Notes: generated by a model not told the origin, from the letters alone. A DNA stretch of 64,000 bases from Tanytarsus gracilentus (GCA_038502055.1 JAXRKN010000043.1:2046001-2110000), one strand, 5' to 3'. Positions 1-14,462 are shown, counted from the first letter of the stretch. Made by a program: numbers and translations.

Positions 1-3000
1 TCAAATTTTTTTAATTTTCCTGGATCAAATTTTTTAATCTCATACACTGAAAAATGTTTAATTCTCTTTAAAAATGAAATTTTTATTGAACTACATTTTA
101 AATGCAATTTAAATTTTGTTAAATTAAATTCCAGGAAATTGATTTGATTTTAACCTTCTGTCTTTCTCATTCTTTAATTTTATGGTGCTCATTTCGTTAA
201 ATTCAAAAGCATATTTTAAGCTCAAAAAATTTCCACTTCAACAATTTCAACATGTAAGAATTCCAGTGATATCAAACATGTATATGGCAAGGTCTGTTGT
301 ATTATGATAGCATGGTCGAGGGCAAAAAAAGATTGTCGAGTAAATGAAGAGCATGTGAGAAACTTTTTTAGTAAAAAACTCTTTTGATGCAATTTATGGA
401 TTCCATGCTGGCTTGATTTAGTGCAGGACAAAAAGTAGAATGAGAGAAACCATGTAATGATGTTCCATGTTATATGAAACAATGTTGCGAACTGTGATCG
501 TATCATAAAAGAGCGTCTTTGTCTTTTAAATTGAGCTTTTTGTGAGTGGAAAATTTATATAAAAAAAAGGTTTCATATTCATGGAGTTGATGAGTTCGTG
601 GGGTTGCTCATGCCTTTGTGACTGAGATTATAATGAGGTTCACTTTTTATATTCACTCTTTTAAATTTCGAGAAATTGATACGTAAAATTTAAACTTTGA
701 ACATTTCCTAAAATTTTCGTTTTCTCCCAAACTTCACTCAACTGAGCGAGGAACAAAAAAACTTTTTGGCTCGCAAAATAGATACGACACACTCCATATC
801 TCTGTAGAGGAAAAGTCTCTCGGAGTTGTTTTAAAAACATTTTGCCATAACTTGTACACAGGAAATAATTACAATTTATTTAGTTTGTAAACATTTTTCG
901 GTTTACGGGATTTTCGCTTTCCTGTGAGAGTGTTTTTATTATGCTGCATTGCATGGTAACCGCTCACATCGTATATAAACACGCCAGAGAGTCTCACGAT
1001 TTGGGAAAAACGATAATTTTTGCATTAAATTGGGGGAAAAAGTTTTTTCGATGGAAACCGCTGGATTTTTCGTCATGGTGGAATTTTGAAAGTTGAAAAA
1101 GCCGTTAAAAGTTTTTAAAATTTACAACACAAAATTCGCTCTCAAAGCAATTAATTCTTGAACATCTTAAAAGTCTTTTAAACCCATTCTCACGACATTA
1201 AATTTTCCCATAACTATATTTTTCTTTTTGTCTAATTTACTAGCTATTATCACACCAGTCTCGATTCACTTTAATGGCGACCATTAACGGACAATAAATA
1301 GATAAAAATAGCTTTTGTGTTTAAAACTACTTGAGAGAAGAATGTTTGGGAAAAAGTTTTCGATTTCCTTTGAGGACGAATAAATTAATAGCAATTGTGT
1401 TGAGTATTTTTTTTGCTCGTAATATTTTACGTATCTTTGCGATATTTTTAAAGGAGATTTCAGATTTTAGTGGAAGAAATTGTAGAATTTGTGAATTTAT
1501 AAGAGAGATTTTAAGTTTTAGTGGAAAAGTTGCTGGAAGTTTGAAAATATACAGTGAAACCTAAAGTTTGAAACATTTAATGAAAACATTATAGAAAATG
1601 AAACACTCTAAGAGAACATTATGAAAAATGAAACATTTCATAAATTTATAAAATATTAATTTAGATTTTATTTAAATTTCCACAAATATAGAAATTTTCA
1701 GGTTATTCTGTCCCCTCGAACAAATCTTCCAAAGTTGCATCTTAAAAGCTAAAGCAACATTACAAAACTCTAAAGTTCTCTCGAATTCGACAATTTTACG
1801 CTATCAGAAGCAGAGCATTGTCCCAAAGGAGCATTATTTTATGAAGATATATCCCCGAATGCGCTCAACGAGAAAATCTTCGAAACCGAAAAGTCTTCTG
1901 CAAAATCACTTTTCGCTTCTGGCTTAACACATTCAATGCTGCTGTTGAGAGTTTGCTTGTGTAAAAGTGAAGTTTTTTACGTAAAATGCAAAACTTTCCC
2001 GAAAAAAAAACACCCAAAATACAAAAGCATAACCGAACATTTATCAATGTGGGGTGTTCAGTGGGTTTGTTGTGAGTTTCAAGAAGTTTTCTTGTGTATT
2101 TGTCTTTCTTTGGGGACACTAGAGTGAGTTTGTTTGAATTTCGTGATTTTTATGGATTTTTGAACGTTTGAAAAATTTTCAAACTTTTCTTTGAAGTAAA
2201 CTCAATAATCTTTAAGCACCTTAAAAATTTAAAATGTGCTTTAAAAACTTTTGAGTAGATGGATGAAAATAAAAATATTTCAACTAACTTTTCGCTCTTT
2301 ACTTTAACGTTGATGCTTTGAGCCAACAAAACCTTAACAACAAGAGCAAACGGTGGGCACAAAAAAGTTTTATGGAGCCAAAGTTTATGTGGTCGTCTCA
2401 CCCGATTTTGGACTTTCCTCCATTATTTTACTTACACAATTTTTTGAGGTGGTTGAAAATGAAAAAGTTCAACTTTAAAAATTTATTTAGATTTTTTTGT
2501 ATCCTCTGCTATTAAATTTTAAAGTTCACACAAAGCGGCGCTTAAGAGAAGAAAATAAGAAAATTTTGTAATTTATGCAAAATGAAAATGATGAAAATTT
2601 ATCTATTCTGCACATGAAAACCATCTGATGCTGTTTCTGCTGCGTTCGTACGAGAAATTTTTTGAAAGAGATGGAAAATTTTGCTCCTCCCTAAAAAAAA
2701 TTCATTAAAATTTGTGCAATCCTGAATATTCGAGCTCCACTTCAAAAAAGCTTTTGAAAACACTTGAAAGTAGAAAATTGTTGAAAGAGTGGAGATGAAT
2801 AGAAATAGCAGCAGTTTTAAGACAATAGAAAGTGACTATGACTATGAATTGGGGCGTGTTCAAAAAATTATCGAGATTAAGTTGAAAGTTTTATGCGTAA
2901 AATTTAATTTTTTCAACTCTCGAGGGCCATTTTAAGATTTTGAAGTACATAATAAAAACTTTTTTAACTTCTTCAACTATGGATTTACAAACCGAGTCGA

Positions 3001-6000
3001 TCTTCACACACCCCAAGAGGAAAATGAAAATTTTTAATTGTTTTCCGAAAAACTTTTTCCAATATGTATGAGAGAGGAAGAGGATGGAAGTATTTATTGC
3101 CAAATGTACTTTTGTTATTATTACTAAAAGCTTCGATCATAAAAAAACTTTCAGCACAATGAGAAAAATTTAAATTTTTTGCACTCGAGAGAGATTTTCA
3201 TTGCCTGATAAGAAATAAAAAGAAGAAAGTTTTTTTTCGCTTCCTTTAAATTCCATCTGATTGTTGTTTTCAGCATGTAATATTAAATTCGCCTTTCCTT
3301 CGAAAATCGTAAATTTCTACCCTTCGCTGGTGTGAAGCGTGTGAAGCACATACGAACTTGGTGGTAAATGTATTCAGTACTTAAACGATTTCCAACTGCT
3401 ATACGGTGAAATCTAACACGTTTTAAGATTGGATTTTGTGTCATAAATTAACTGAGCTTTCCAACTTCAGCTTGAGTTCTTCTTACACTTCTGTTTTGCT
3501 GCATGAGACCTAACTTTGTACCTCGAGTTTGTGTGTGACGCTTTGAGCGAAAATAAATAGAGAAAACAAAGAATGGAAATTTAAAATAACTTTATTAAGT
3601 AAATATTAAATGTTTAATTTAAGTTCGTTTAAAAAATTATTTAAATTAAAAATTTGTCCTTCAAGTCAAGGTCTGGAAATCAAGTTTTCACTTTTTAAAT
3701 GTTTCACATTCCAACAGTTTCTAGTTTTTCAAGGATTCATGAGATTTTCCAAATTTAATGATAAAAAATTTAAATTTTTTTTTGAGGCCACCAATAAATT
3801 TATTGTGTGTGCACGGTTTGAGCATTGAAAATGAAACAAAAAAATTAAATAAAATTTTTAAAACATTAAACTAAATTTAGAAAAATATTTTCAATGCTCA
3901 AAAAAATTGAAAATTTAAAAGTTGTCAACTTCATTTGAAAATTACGTGCGATGAGGCTCAATTATCGGCAAATAAAAAAGCGAGCAAAACTACCATGAAG
4001 AAGAAGAAAGGTGCGCACTAAACTCTCGTCCTTCAGCATTGAGTCTATGGGTTATAACTTTTCCATTCATTCTCATTTTCCGCAGGCGATTTAATTTCCT
4101 TAACTTTTTTTCTCGTGTACGTGGACGTACGTGTGTTTACAGAGCAAATAAATATCCGATAAATTACATATTGTTATGTTATTAAATTGTTAACCTCACA
4201 TTTATTTCAACTCCCTCCACCAAAAAACCCTCTCCGGTAAACATATCAAGCTTTTTCCGATCATCATCATCATCAACCGTAATAGCCGACTTATGTTATC
4301 CCTACACACACATTCCACTTATGATATTTTTCTCTCTCTATATTAATAGTTCTTGTTTCTTCTTCTTCAACTTTCACATACATTTCATGTCACGTTGCCT
4401 TCGCTACTGCTATTGTGCGGAGAGTTAGTCCATAAATTATGTAACACTCGGGTAAAGTTCCTCAAAATGCAAAACTTTTTTCTCTCCCTCTCCAGCACAT
4501 GAGGAAACTTTTTTGATTAATTCATAAACACACAAATTGAATTGAATTGAAATCTTTAGAGAAGTCTGAAAAATTTCCTGTGGCTTCTTGTGAGAAATTA
4601 GTTAGAAAATTCTATTTGTAAACATTATTGAACTGTTTTAGGATGTAAAGGAAACACCTCAAATTAATTGCTTATTGATTAGTTTAAAGTTTTTGAACTT
4701 AAATGCCAACAAGTAAAAATTAAGGCTGAATTTTCTTCATCAACACCCAATTTAAGTTTCAACATTTCACTCGTCTTAAAAAAGTCAATCTTTTATCAGA
4801 TCAACGGTCATTTTACCGAGAAACAATTGGCCCGCATCCAATTTGACATGCCCAAGAAAAAAAAGACTTGTCAATTTTTATCTCTTCCAATTTTACAAAC
4901 AATTCAACGTTAAAAAGACGAAAGAAGAATTGAGTTAAGATAAGACCAAGGCCAATTGAATGAATGAGACTGCAAAAAAAGAGCCTAAAAGATTTTACGG
5001 AAAAGAAACTATTAACAAAAAAATCAACATTAAACCGATGCACACACACACATACATAGGGGATGAATAGAGAAGGGTTAAAGGAAAAGGCTAGAAAAAG
5101 TTTACAAAGAAAAAACTTTTCTGGTTAACCTTTGAAGAAATTGAAATAGAATGAAGATAGAGCTGTAATTTGTTATCCTCAGAGATGAAACACATAAAGA
5201 TAGTGAAGGGGATGAATAGCATTTGGGATGTCCATGGGAGAAAAACAATTGCCTTAAAATGACTCGAAAATTTCCTTTTTAGAATTTTTGTGTTCTGAGA
5301 ATTTTTTTTAAAATATTTCCCTGCTGGTAGTTTTTTTAAACTTTGTTAAATTTATTTTAAACAACCAAAATAATTAGCGGCATGATTTGTTTATCAGTCG
5401 GCTTAGTGCCCAAAGTTTTTAAGGACGCCCATCTGCGGAGAGAAAACATTCGTTGTTGTCATCGGTTGAGCTGAAAGGTACACAAGGCAGGCCTGTAATC
5501 ATAATTAAATCCCCTCCATTAAATGATATGCCAACAGAAATTTACAAAAATAACATCAACACAACAAGTTGATTTATGGATCACAATTATCTCCCTCACC
5601 TCCCTTGTTTGACATCTTACAGAGTTTATGAGAGGTTCATTTGAAAATTATTGTGAGGGAGGAAAAATCACTTTGAGGATTTTAAAGAAAATTTAATTAA
5701 AACATTGTGAAATTTTTTGGTATTGAAATAAAAAATTTTAAAATTGTGCTTCCAGGGCTCGAAGTATTTTAAATTTTAAATGCTATCACTTAGTGAGTGA
5801 AAAATTAAATAAATTGGTTTTGGTTGCAGTAAAAATTGTTCTTGAATGTTTTATAAACTCCTTTTTCTCCTCCGCTATTTTGCATTTTTTATCTGCCCGA
5901 AATCCACATGGCGTGAGAGAAAAAAAGAAGAAAAAAATTCCCTCATCGCAACCCTCACAAACCGAGAGAATTTTTAGCCAGCGATCCACACTCAAATTAA

Positions 6001-6984
6001 TTGAGATTAAACCGCTATATTTATTTCATTGTAATTTTTTGTGTCCTCGCCAAGCAGTGAGCGATTCCTGGCTGAATTCATTCAAAAGTGGGATTTTTTG
6101 CCTCTGCTCTTTTTATTTACTTAATATATCACTCACTCCGCATTTTTTTTCGCTGCTGTTAAGTACATCTCATCAATTGCAAAACGGATCATTTGGTCGG
6201 CGAGTGAAATTTAAATAAAATGACTTTAAATTTTTAACGGATGGGAAAATTTTGAATTTTTATTTAATTCAATTTTCACTAAAAAAATCTTAATGAATGT
6301 GAATAAAATTCCGTATATGTTGAGAACTTTCGCAGGTGTCCGAAAACACATTAAATCTTAAGCGATCCTACAAGTTATTGGAACTGGCACTTCCACAGGT
6401 TATAAACAACCTTTTAAAAAGTAAAATTTGCCCTTCGGAGAAAAATCAGCTCGCTCGTCCCTTCTCCTTCCTTAAATACATTCAGATCGAATTTGCCTTG
6501 TTGTATTCATCCACACAATACAAGAAAACGATGAGGCAAACCCAATGTTGATTTTTTTTGATTACAGGCGATTAATAAAAATTTTATTGATCGAAGAGCA
6601 TTTGAGATGGTCTTTTGTTCGATCATCATCATCTTAATCGTCTTTAATTTGTTTGATTGCTGCTCATTTAACAAGAATTAATTTTTTGGCTAACGGAATT
6701 TTAGCGAGGGTGTTTTTGTTGATTTTCGTTTAAATAATTGAGTAAAATTTTCTGACTTAATTTTAACGTGAACTCATGAAAATTAAAAACTACCTGTCGA
6801 TTCTTTCACGTAATCCTCAAAAAAAAAAGATAATTTGACTCTTTGTAGGTCAAATTGATCCTTTAACAATTTTTAATCCACCTCGACCCCAATTAAAATC
6901 CCATAACGATGCCATTTTTAATTTTCATTACGTTGAATTTTCAGTCCTATTAATCCATTTGATCTCCTTTTATCTATTCAACAG
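1..6984. other. Long non-coding stretch, probably an intron of the gene ending at 8184
   Basis: Very AT-rich sequence with many homopolymer runs. The open frames present are short, low-complexity and lack family signatures. The next recognisable exon (6985) begins in mid-codon, so at least one coding exon of that gene lies upstream; I found none here, which makes an intron the simplest reading. I see no RNA gene or transposon end in it. Confidence 0.45.
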
Positions 6985-8184
6985 GAAATGGCGACGATGG
7001 CGGCTTATTTCCATTTACAGCTCTTGCCACCGGAGCCCTTTTCACAATCGGAATTACGGTATTTTTAATTGTCATCATCGCATTGCGTAAAAATCGCCAG
7101 CAAACACAATCGCATGAAAATGGACTGAAGGAGAAGCATTTAGGTGAGTCAAAGTTGCTTGAATTTTTTAATTATGAAAAAAGAGCTTTTAAAACCTCAT
7201 TTAGTGAGCTTTAAATTCAAAAGCTCATTAAGAAATTAATTTTTTCCCGCCTCAATCGTCGGCCACATTTGACATTTCACCTAATGACAAATATTCATTT
7301 AACACACAGGTATGGATGTGACAGTAACCACACCGCTTGAAATGAACGTCGGTCAACAGAAATATGTTGTCGCCTATACATTGAAGCAGGGCACAGAAAA
7401 GCAACCCGATATCCTCAACGCACAAAAGTCGGATACGATTGATTCCGTGCAGAAGTTGGGCTCGCCGGCCGCAATTCGTCCCGACGCCCTCTTCTCATCA
7501 TCGTCAACGTCATCGGTTCGAAAGTCAGATGTGCAACATCATCAACTGATAGCGTCAGCGTCGCCTCCATCGAGTCATCATGGAACATTAAAATACAATC
7601 ATAATGATAATAGTAATAAAGGCTTTATGGCACTTAATCAAACAATTGCGGGCAATTCGTTCAATGCACAACCGCCGCCATATTGCTCCGCAATGATGAA
7701 TGATTTCGAAGTGCCGCTAAATTATACGACAGTCAACTATAATCATAACTCAACATCTGGCACATCGTCGAATGTACCGAGCTACCACCAGCCGCACCAC
7801 GAATATAATAATCTTAACAACCTCTTCGGCGGTAACAGCACCGCGACAACGACGACAGCGACGTCGAGTGTTACTGGAGCTAATTTGAGCAATGAATTAT
7901 TGGATTCAATGGCGGTGGCGGCGGGAGAGAAGATAAGATATGATGATGGCCTAAGGGATTATAAATTTACAAATGGCCCACAATCGTCCACTAATGATCA
8001 TGTCACTGCTGCCTCATATCATCATTACGACGCAACCGGTGCGGCAGCTGGCATATCCGAGTACAAGAATTTAGCGAATCAAATTGCCAACACAATATCA
8101 AACATCAACTCGACCCTCAGTCGAAGTCGTAATCGTAATCATATCCTAACTGATAATCTACCCGGACCCGAAAGTTGTGTTTAA
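6985..8184 (+). CDS. C-terminal exons of a single-pass cell-surface protein, possibly sidestep family (5' part missing)
   Basis: Two exons are visible, 6985-7143 and 7310-8184, joined by a 166-bp intron with acceptor AACAG at 6985, donor G|GTGAGT at 7144 and acceptor CACACAG at 7309. The phase is consistent across the join (G+GT gives Gly). The first exon starts with two bases finishing a codon and encodes an NGDDGG linker, a membrane segment (ALATGALFTIGITVFLIVII) and a basic stop-transfer LRKNRQQ. The second gives a cytoplasmic tail of about 290 residues rich in Ser, Thr, Asn, His and Gln. The juxtamembrane motif EKQPDILNAQKSD resembles the KNPDIIP-like motif that I recall after the membrane segment of Drosophila sidestep proteins. 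That assignment rests on memory of one motif; another Ig-superfamily adhesion receptor is possible. The extracellular part is outside the window or in unrecognised upstream exons. Confidence 0.6.
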
Positions 8185-9000
8185 GTACATTAAGTTAATT
8201 AATTGTTATTGAGTTGATTTTGAGTGGTGAACGGATTTTTAACGGCTGAATTTAAATTTCAAAACTCAATTATCCGTTAAATCTATTCAACATCACTTTC
8301 TTCTTCACAAGAGACTGTTTTACTCATGGAGTAAATTTCGTTGGTTTTTCTCTAATTTAATTTTAAATTTAAAAATCATCCAAAATCATATCGAACTTTG
8401 CAGTTTTGAAATAAATTTTGGCATGAGAATTCTGTTTCATGTTCAACCGTTCCATATCAAAATTTCATCAACGTCGTTCAATTTTGAAAATTATACTTTA
8501 AGTAAATATCATTCGAAATTTCAAAAGACTTATGAAAAATTCACCATTGAAGTGAGAACATTTTAATTTTGCTGTGTGTCGAATTATTTTTAATTATACC
8601 TCTTAAGCTTGTAGTTAAAGTAAAACTTTTTAAAAAATAACTAGAGACTTTCGCCCCTCCATTTGAATTAAGTTAAAGAAATATGTAAAAATTGTAAGTG
8701 AAGTAGAAAAAATTATAACGAAAAATGTTTAAATATTGTATGAAAAAAATTTAAAGATTTGAGTTTTTAATAGAAGATTTTTACTAAAGCTTAAAATAAT
8801 TCCATTAAAAGCTCAAATGTTTAAAAAATTCTGTATATCAACACACACACATAATAATGCAATATTTTATACAAATGACTTAAATAAAATTATCGAAGGA
8901 TATTTGCTGTAAATACCCAAAACTATCGTAATAAATAAAACTATGTACAGTCAATAATCTAATGATGTAATATTTAACATAATAAACATACACACACACA
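8185..9000 (+). other. Probable 3' UTR of the cell-surface receptor gene
   Basis: AT-rich sequence after the stop codon at 8182-8184. AATAAA hexamers occur at 8883-8888 and again around 8932-8940 and 8980, any of which could be the poly(A) signal. A short CA tract lies at about 8990-9001. No open frame of interest. Confidence 0.45.
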
Positions 9001-10763
9001 CGGTAGACAATACGCATTTATGAAGGAGAGGATTTAGGCGATAGTTTAGTTAAAAGGTTAATATCGATAACAATCAATGGCATTTTCTGTTCTTATGTGT
9101 GGCGAAACATCCCCCCATTGGAAGATTAGACTGTCTCTGCCCCATTATTCATTATTAATAGTATCTGAGTAGATATCGTGTGTCGTCATTATGACTTTTT
9201 GCATCTTCCATTAGGTCCAAAATATTTTGTTTGCTTTCAAATCGATGAAATGGAAAGTGAAAATATTGTTTAGTGTTCGATGGATATTTTTTTGGTGTTT
9301 CTTAAGAAATATTTTATTAATTTTCAAGATTTTTTTAAAAACACGCTCAATTATAAATTTTCCTCTTTTTTAAATTCCTAATTTTTTTTTTGAAAAAAAT
9401 CTTCTCAGTTTTCATTGTAAAATAAATCTCATCAAGCATCGCTCGAAAGCAAAGAAATTCACTTGTTGATTGAACAACAAAAGAAGATAAAGAGAAAATT
9501 TTTAATGAAGAAAAACTTTTTTTGTAAATATTAAGAAAAAAGATTATGATGATGTTAAGGTACTAAAAATTATGAAGATGAAAATAATAACGATGGAAAA
9601 AAATGTATTGGGAAACTTTTTAAAGCTGAATGATGCATGCCTAAGAATGAACTTCTCTTTTCCGAAAACAAAATTTTCCGACTGCCAACTCTCGCAATCG
9701 AGAAATTTAAATTTTTTTCTCTTCTTTTTCAAACAACAAATTTCAATTTTCCACAGAAATAAAAAAAATTCTTCTCACACAGAAAAAAGTTATCATGAGT
9801 GAATTGAGGAAAATTTATTAAGGAGGAAATTAAGTGTATATTTGCTTTCAGCTCAATGTGATATTGAAGGAAAAAATAATAAAAAGACAAAAAGTATTAA
9901 AAATAATTTTTTTATGTGTTTTTATTGATTGAATTAAATTAATTGATTTTTTTATTTCAGTTGAGGCAGAATGAAGAATTTTTAGTGATAAATCTTTAAA
10001 ATTTCAGATTTTCAGATTTTTATCAAGAAGAAGTTCATTTAATCGTGAATAAAAAAATAATTAGAGATAAATTAACATAAAAAATTGCTGAAAATTTAAA
10101 CCATTAAATATTCTTTAACTCAATTTTTATCTGTATTTTTATTAGCTTTAAATGAAACATTTTTATACTTTTTTGAATCAGTTGAGATTTTTTATTTTTA
10201 AATTTTTTTAAATTAAATAATTCTTTTTATTTTTCTTAAATCGCTTAATTGTTATCGGAAGAGAAGATTTTTATTCTGTTTGAACTCACAAAAAAGGGAA
10301 AAAAGTTGAAATGATTTTTTTAGATAATAATTAAATAAAAAGAGACAAATGAAGGACATTGGATATCGTGAACTCACCAGGATAAAAAGGAGGAAACATT
10401 TAAACTTATGAATTAAGTAAGATGTGTTTTTTTTGTGGTCTGTGATAATTTTTTTGAAGGTTTTCTTTTTTACAGTGAAGTCTCGACGTTGTCAGAGTTG
10501 GAGTTTGAGTTAAATTTGATATTTAAAATAATTTATTCCATGTAAAATTTACATTTCGAAGGGATCTAAAATTCTCTTATTAGAAATTTCACGAAAACCT
10601 CGTCAAGCTTTTGAGGAAACTAAAAGTTAAGATCCCACTCGAATTTAAACGCTTTAACTTCACTGCAATTTTTTGTTTAAAGCAGAATTTTTTGAAAAAA
10701 AATTTTGTGTCATTTTTGAGAGAGATTTTTTTCGAAATATTTCTTTATAATTTATGATTTCAT
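9001..10763. other. Intergenic region between convergent genes
   Basis: No supported gene. Open frames near 9544-9802 on both strands are lysine/phenylalanine-rich translations of A/T runs. An AATAAA on the minus strand (TTTATT at 10532-10537) lies about 230 bp past the Sirt1 stop and could be its poly(A) signal. Confidence 0.45.
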
Positions 10764-13293
10764 TTAGAAAATGCTTTCTTCAATATCAAGTCTAAGTTTT
10801 TTCATGGGAGTCGGCTCAAGATCCTCATCTTCCTCATGAATATTAGCATCAATTGTTTCAACAGTCTCGCGGTCACCGCACTCTAGTTGAGATCGTACGG
10901 GTGATGAGACAGAGCTCGTGGAGGGTGTCGGTGAAATTTCCGGAACTGGAACTTCCAATAACAATGCGGGTGGCATGACATTATCAATATCAGGTACAAT
11001 GATCTCGCTTGCCGTCTCCTTCGGCTCATCCGCTATCTCTTCATCATCACTAAATTCGTCGTTACTCTCGTCCGAACTATCGGAACTATCGCCATCTTCA
11101 TCGTCCATGTTCTCGAGTGTTACTTCTGCACCCGCAAATAAATAGCAACGTGGTGAAATTTGAGCGTACGAGTGCGGTGGCAATAGATGCGATAGACTCT
11201 GCCCATGCGCGTATTGCTGTCGTTGCTGCGGTTTCTGATCAGATTTCAATTCATCTTCTACTGGTGATGTCTTTGCCTCTTGTAGTTGTTCGTGTGTGGT
11301 GTCAATTGTGGATGTTGATGGTAAAATCAGCCGTGTAACGTCGTCTGATGATATGGGGAGCTCGGGAACTGAAATTTTAGCAGGAATTTGAATTTGTGCC
11401 TCTTCTAATGACTTCTCCATCCAGCAGAGTTCCTCGTCTGTGTCTTTCTCAGCAATTCTAATAAAATAATTGATTAAAATTTAAAGAAAATAAATCAAAA
11501 TTTTAGAATTTTCTTACAATTTATAGAGATGACTGATTATGACATCGGAATCGCCATAAAGATTTACATCAAAATTCATGTGCGGTAGTGGTTCACGGTT
11601 GATTAATATCTGTGGTATGTGCGATGACACAAGATTGGGTATCATAGCAACAGGTTTTACTTTGAGACTTGATCCGATCACTATTAAAAGATCACACTTG
11701 TGTCGATCGGTATCAATTGAGTCGTGAAAGTCATCGGGAAGTTCCTCGCCGAAGAAAACAATGTCGGGCTTGAAAATTCCCATCTCGACGAGATTTCGCA
11801 GTTGTTCGGCTATAAAAAAATAATTTTCATTAGAATGTTTAATCAAGAGAGAAAAAAGTTCACGCTCTCACCTTGATCTTCTCCCATAGTTTCAGTTTCA
11901 ATATTCGCTACATTGACATCTGGCTGTGTGCTCGTGTGAGGATTGCATAAGAAGCAAACGGGAATTTTCTGATTCAGGATGTGTTCGCGAATTGCATCAC
12001 CATTGATCTTAAATTTGCATCGTGTACATGAAGCGGTCGCAAATGATCCGTGACATTCAATCAGTCGACTTATGCCGGCAATTCGTTCAAGTGTGTCAAT
12101 ATTTTGCGTGTAATTTCTCAATAGCACGCCGCGCTCCTCCATTTTTTTGATGAAGTGATGCGACGGCGACGGCTTGAATTGTCCAGGAAATATTTCGCGT
12201 GCAAATTTGTAGAAAGGCCGTGGATCTTGGAAAAAATACTTTATGTCAAACATTGCCTGTGGATCGGGTAGATTTGGATATTCGCGTGACAGTCGACTGT
12301 ACACTCCATCGCGACTACGAAAGTCTGGAATTCCACAGCTCACAGACACGCCAGCACCAGTGAGAATTAAAATGTTCTTAGCCTGCTTGATATGCTGAAC
12401 TGCATGATCGAATGTTTTGACGTTACTTAATCGTTCTCGTTGCGGCGTAACTGCAAGTGAAATTATACGCCAGAGCATGGCTTCGCTCATGTCCTCGGGG
12501 ATGTGAAAGTTGTGCAATAGTACTTTTATTATATCTCGTGGATTTGCACCTTTCTGCATCTGATTTCGAACCTGGAATGAATTAATGTTATTAATTGTTC
12601 CAAACTGGATGTAATTAAAAGATGCAATTGACCTTGCCACTTACCCAACTAAATACACTTTTTTTGCCATCCTGTTCCGAGTCCTCATAGTCATCGTCGG
12701 AATCTTCGCTTGACGATGACGGCATACTGTCACTATTTGTGTTCGACTCTTCACCCTTGCCATCCTGAATATTTCTGTCAGCAGCCATAAGTAAGTTTTC
12801 CGAGTCAGCAGCCTGCGAGTTACTCTCGTCCATCGAGTTTAATGCTGGCGATGTATTGCCACTTTTATCACATTGAGAGTTTTCACTTGATCGCGACTGA
12901 TTGATTTCTGTATCCTGAAATCCTGAATCACTGGTTTCTGTCATATCGTCATTTTCTAAAAAATAATGTGCTTAATTTTAGAGATTGGGCGAAATTTTTG
13001 CAACTGAATGGGTTTATTTTGCAACTTTATTCAGCAATTTAACGAGTTAAGTTGATTTGAGTTTCAGAAAATTGCTTCAAATGTAATAAAATCGACAAAG
13101 TTCTCACAACTTTCGAAATCGATTTGTTTACAAACAAATTTGCATCTCGATTATGCATTTAAGGCATTGTAACCGTCCAAATTTCAATCTTACCTTGGAC
13201 TAATGCCGAATAACTTTCACTATATGCACAATTTTCACTAACAAAACTAATTTTAGAGCTGATTTTGATCTCGGAAAAATTAATTTCCGCCAT
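10764..13293 (-). CDS. Sirt1: Sirtuin 1, NAD-dependent protein deacetylase
   Basis: Five coding exons, in transcription order: 13293-13194, 12955-12645, 12571-11872, 11809-11518, 11457-10764. Phases agree at every join and give 698 residues. The first exon starts MAEINFSEIK and has donor CAAG|GTAAGA. It joins in frame at 12955, so the ATG at 12944, which also opens a long frame, is probably not the true start. The sirtuin core holds GAGVSVSCGIPDFRS (about residues 207-222), QNID, the catalytic His in IECHGS (about 311), a zinc site CTRC plus CFLC (about 319-346), and VIGSSLKV. WVRNQMQKGANPRDII before the core matches the SIRT1-specific segment. The N terminus and the tail (about residues 530-640) are Ser/Asp/Glu-rich, as in SIRT1. 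Known role: nuclear NAD-dependent deacetylase of histones and transcription factors. All key residues are present. Confidence 0.96.
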
Positions 13294-14462
13294 TTTACTC
13301 TAAAATTTCGATTAGTCCTTTTGGCCATGAAATAAGTCCAAATGTCTTTTCTCTTTTGTCGATATGGCTTTAAACTTTTTCAAATGTGTTTTCTTCAGCG
13401 ATATTATAACAGTTTTTTTAACCATTAAAAATATAAAATTCCGTTACTTTTTGGCAATTTTAGAATTTCTTGATTTTATTTAAAAAATTATTTTCATTAT
13501 TCAAATTTAACTAACCTAGTTTTTAAAGTTTTAAGCCGAAGCTTTAAATTGAAAAAATTTATTTAAATGATAAAATTTTGAAATAATTTTTAAACAGTTC
13601 AGAACAAAAAATTCAAATAAATTTTTTAAAACATTATCAAAAAGTTTTTCATAAGTCCTCACAGTCGTCACTCAATCAAGCCCGCAGAGGGTGGTGATAT
13701 TGAAAATGCAAAGTGACGAGAAGAGAAAAAAAATGAAATCCCCTCTCCTCCTTCGAAACATGTGTATTATTGTTTTGGGAAAGATGAACAAAGGGAAAAT
13801 TTTGTATTTTCCTCGCATTTGCGCACGCGTCACCATAATCAAAAGTATCAGGAGTGGAGTAGAGGAATTTTCACTTCGCTCACATATCAACCCCACAGCT
13901 TTCATCCCCATTACGTGTGCGACTCTGTCGCTTTTCAGACTTGAGAATTTTTCCTTACAAGGCAAATTCTTGTGGTCGGAAAAATTTATAAATTAGACAG
14001 TAAAAAGTGCAGTAAACCATTAAATTTTCTTTAACCTTTGTAGTATAAGGCGAAGACCGTTAGGTTGAGTCGTTTTTAGTTGTAATATCGTCCTTTTTCG
14101 TTGTTAAAAGTTAAGTGCAAAAAATTTTTCCCCAAAAAAATCTCCATGAAAATTTGTTGCAAAATTTTTTTCGCAAAATAAAATTTCGCAGAAGCACTTG
14201 AGTGATAAAATAGTAAAGAGTCTTACTAGAAAAATATTAGAAATAAAAAGCCTCAAAAATGAAAAGGACATAAAAGATTTAAAAGCGAGAAATAAAGTGA
14301 AATCTCAGAGAAAATCAAAGTTGAGGAAAAATCGATATTTTCCACGAAAAGAGGAAAAGAGAGGGAGAGAGAAGAAAAAATTTTCCTTCTGCTCCTCGGG
14401 TGTATGAAATTTATTTTGTACACAAAATTTGAAGGCGTATTTTTGTTAGCACCACCGTTGAA
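13294..14462. promoter_or_regulatory. Divergent intergenic region between Sirt1 and rho-5
   Basis: About 1.2 kb separates the Sirt1 start codon (-) from the rho-5 start codon (+), so it should hold both promoters and 5' UTRs. Opposing frames at about 13672-13996 are unlike any family I know. The stretch at about 13990-14460 is A-rich and fits a rho-5 5' UTR. TTTTTGTTAG just before CACCACCGTTGAAATG (about 14441-14465) could be a splice acceptor, which would put the promoter further upstream. I could not place a TATA box or initiator with confidence. Confidence 0.4.

Noticed and set aside
5786..6218. Overlapping frames on both strands (up to 141 residues).
   Set aside because: Lysine/phenylalanine-rich translations of homopolymer runs without conserved features.
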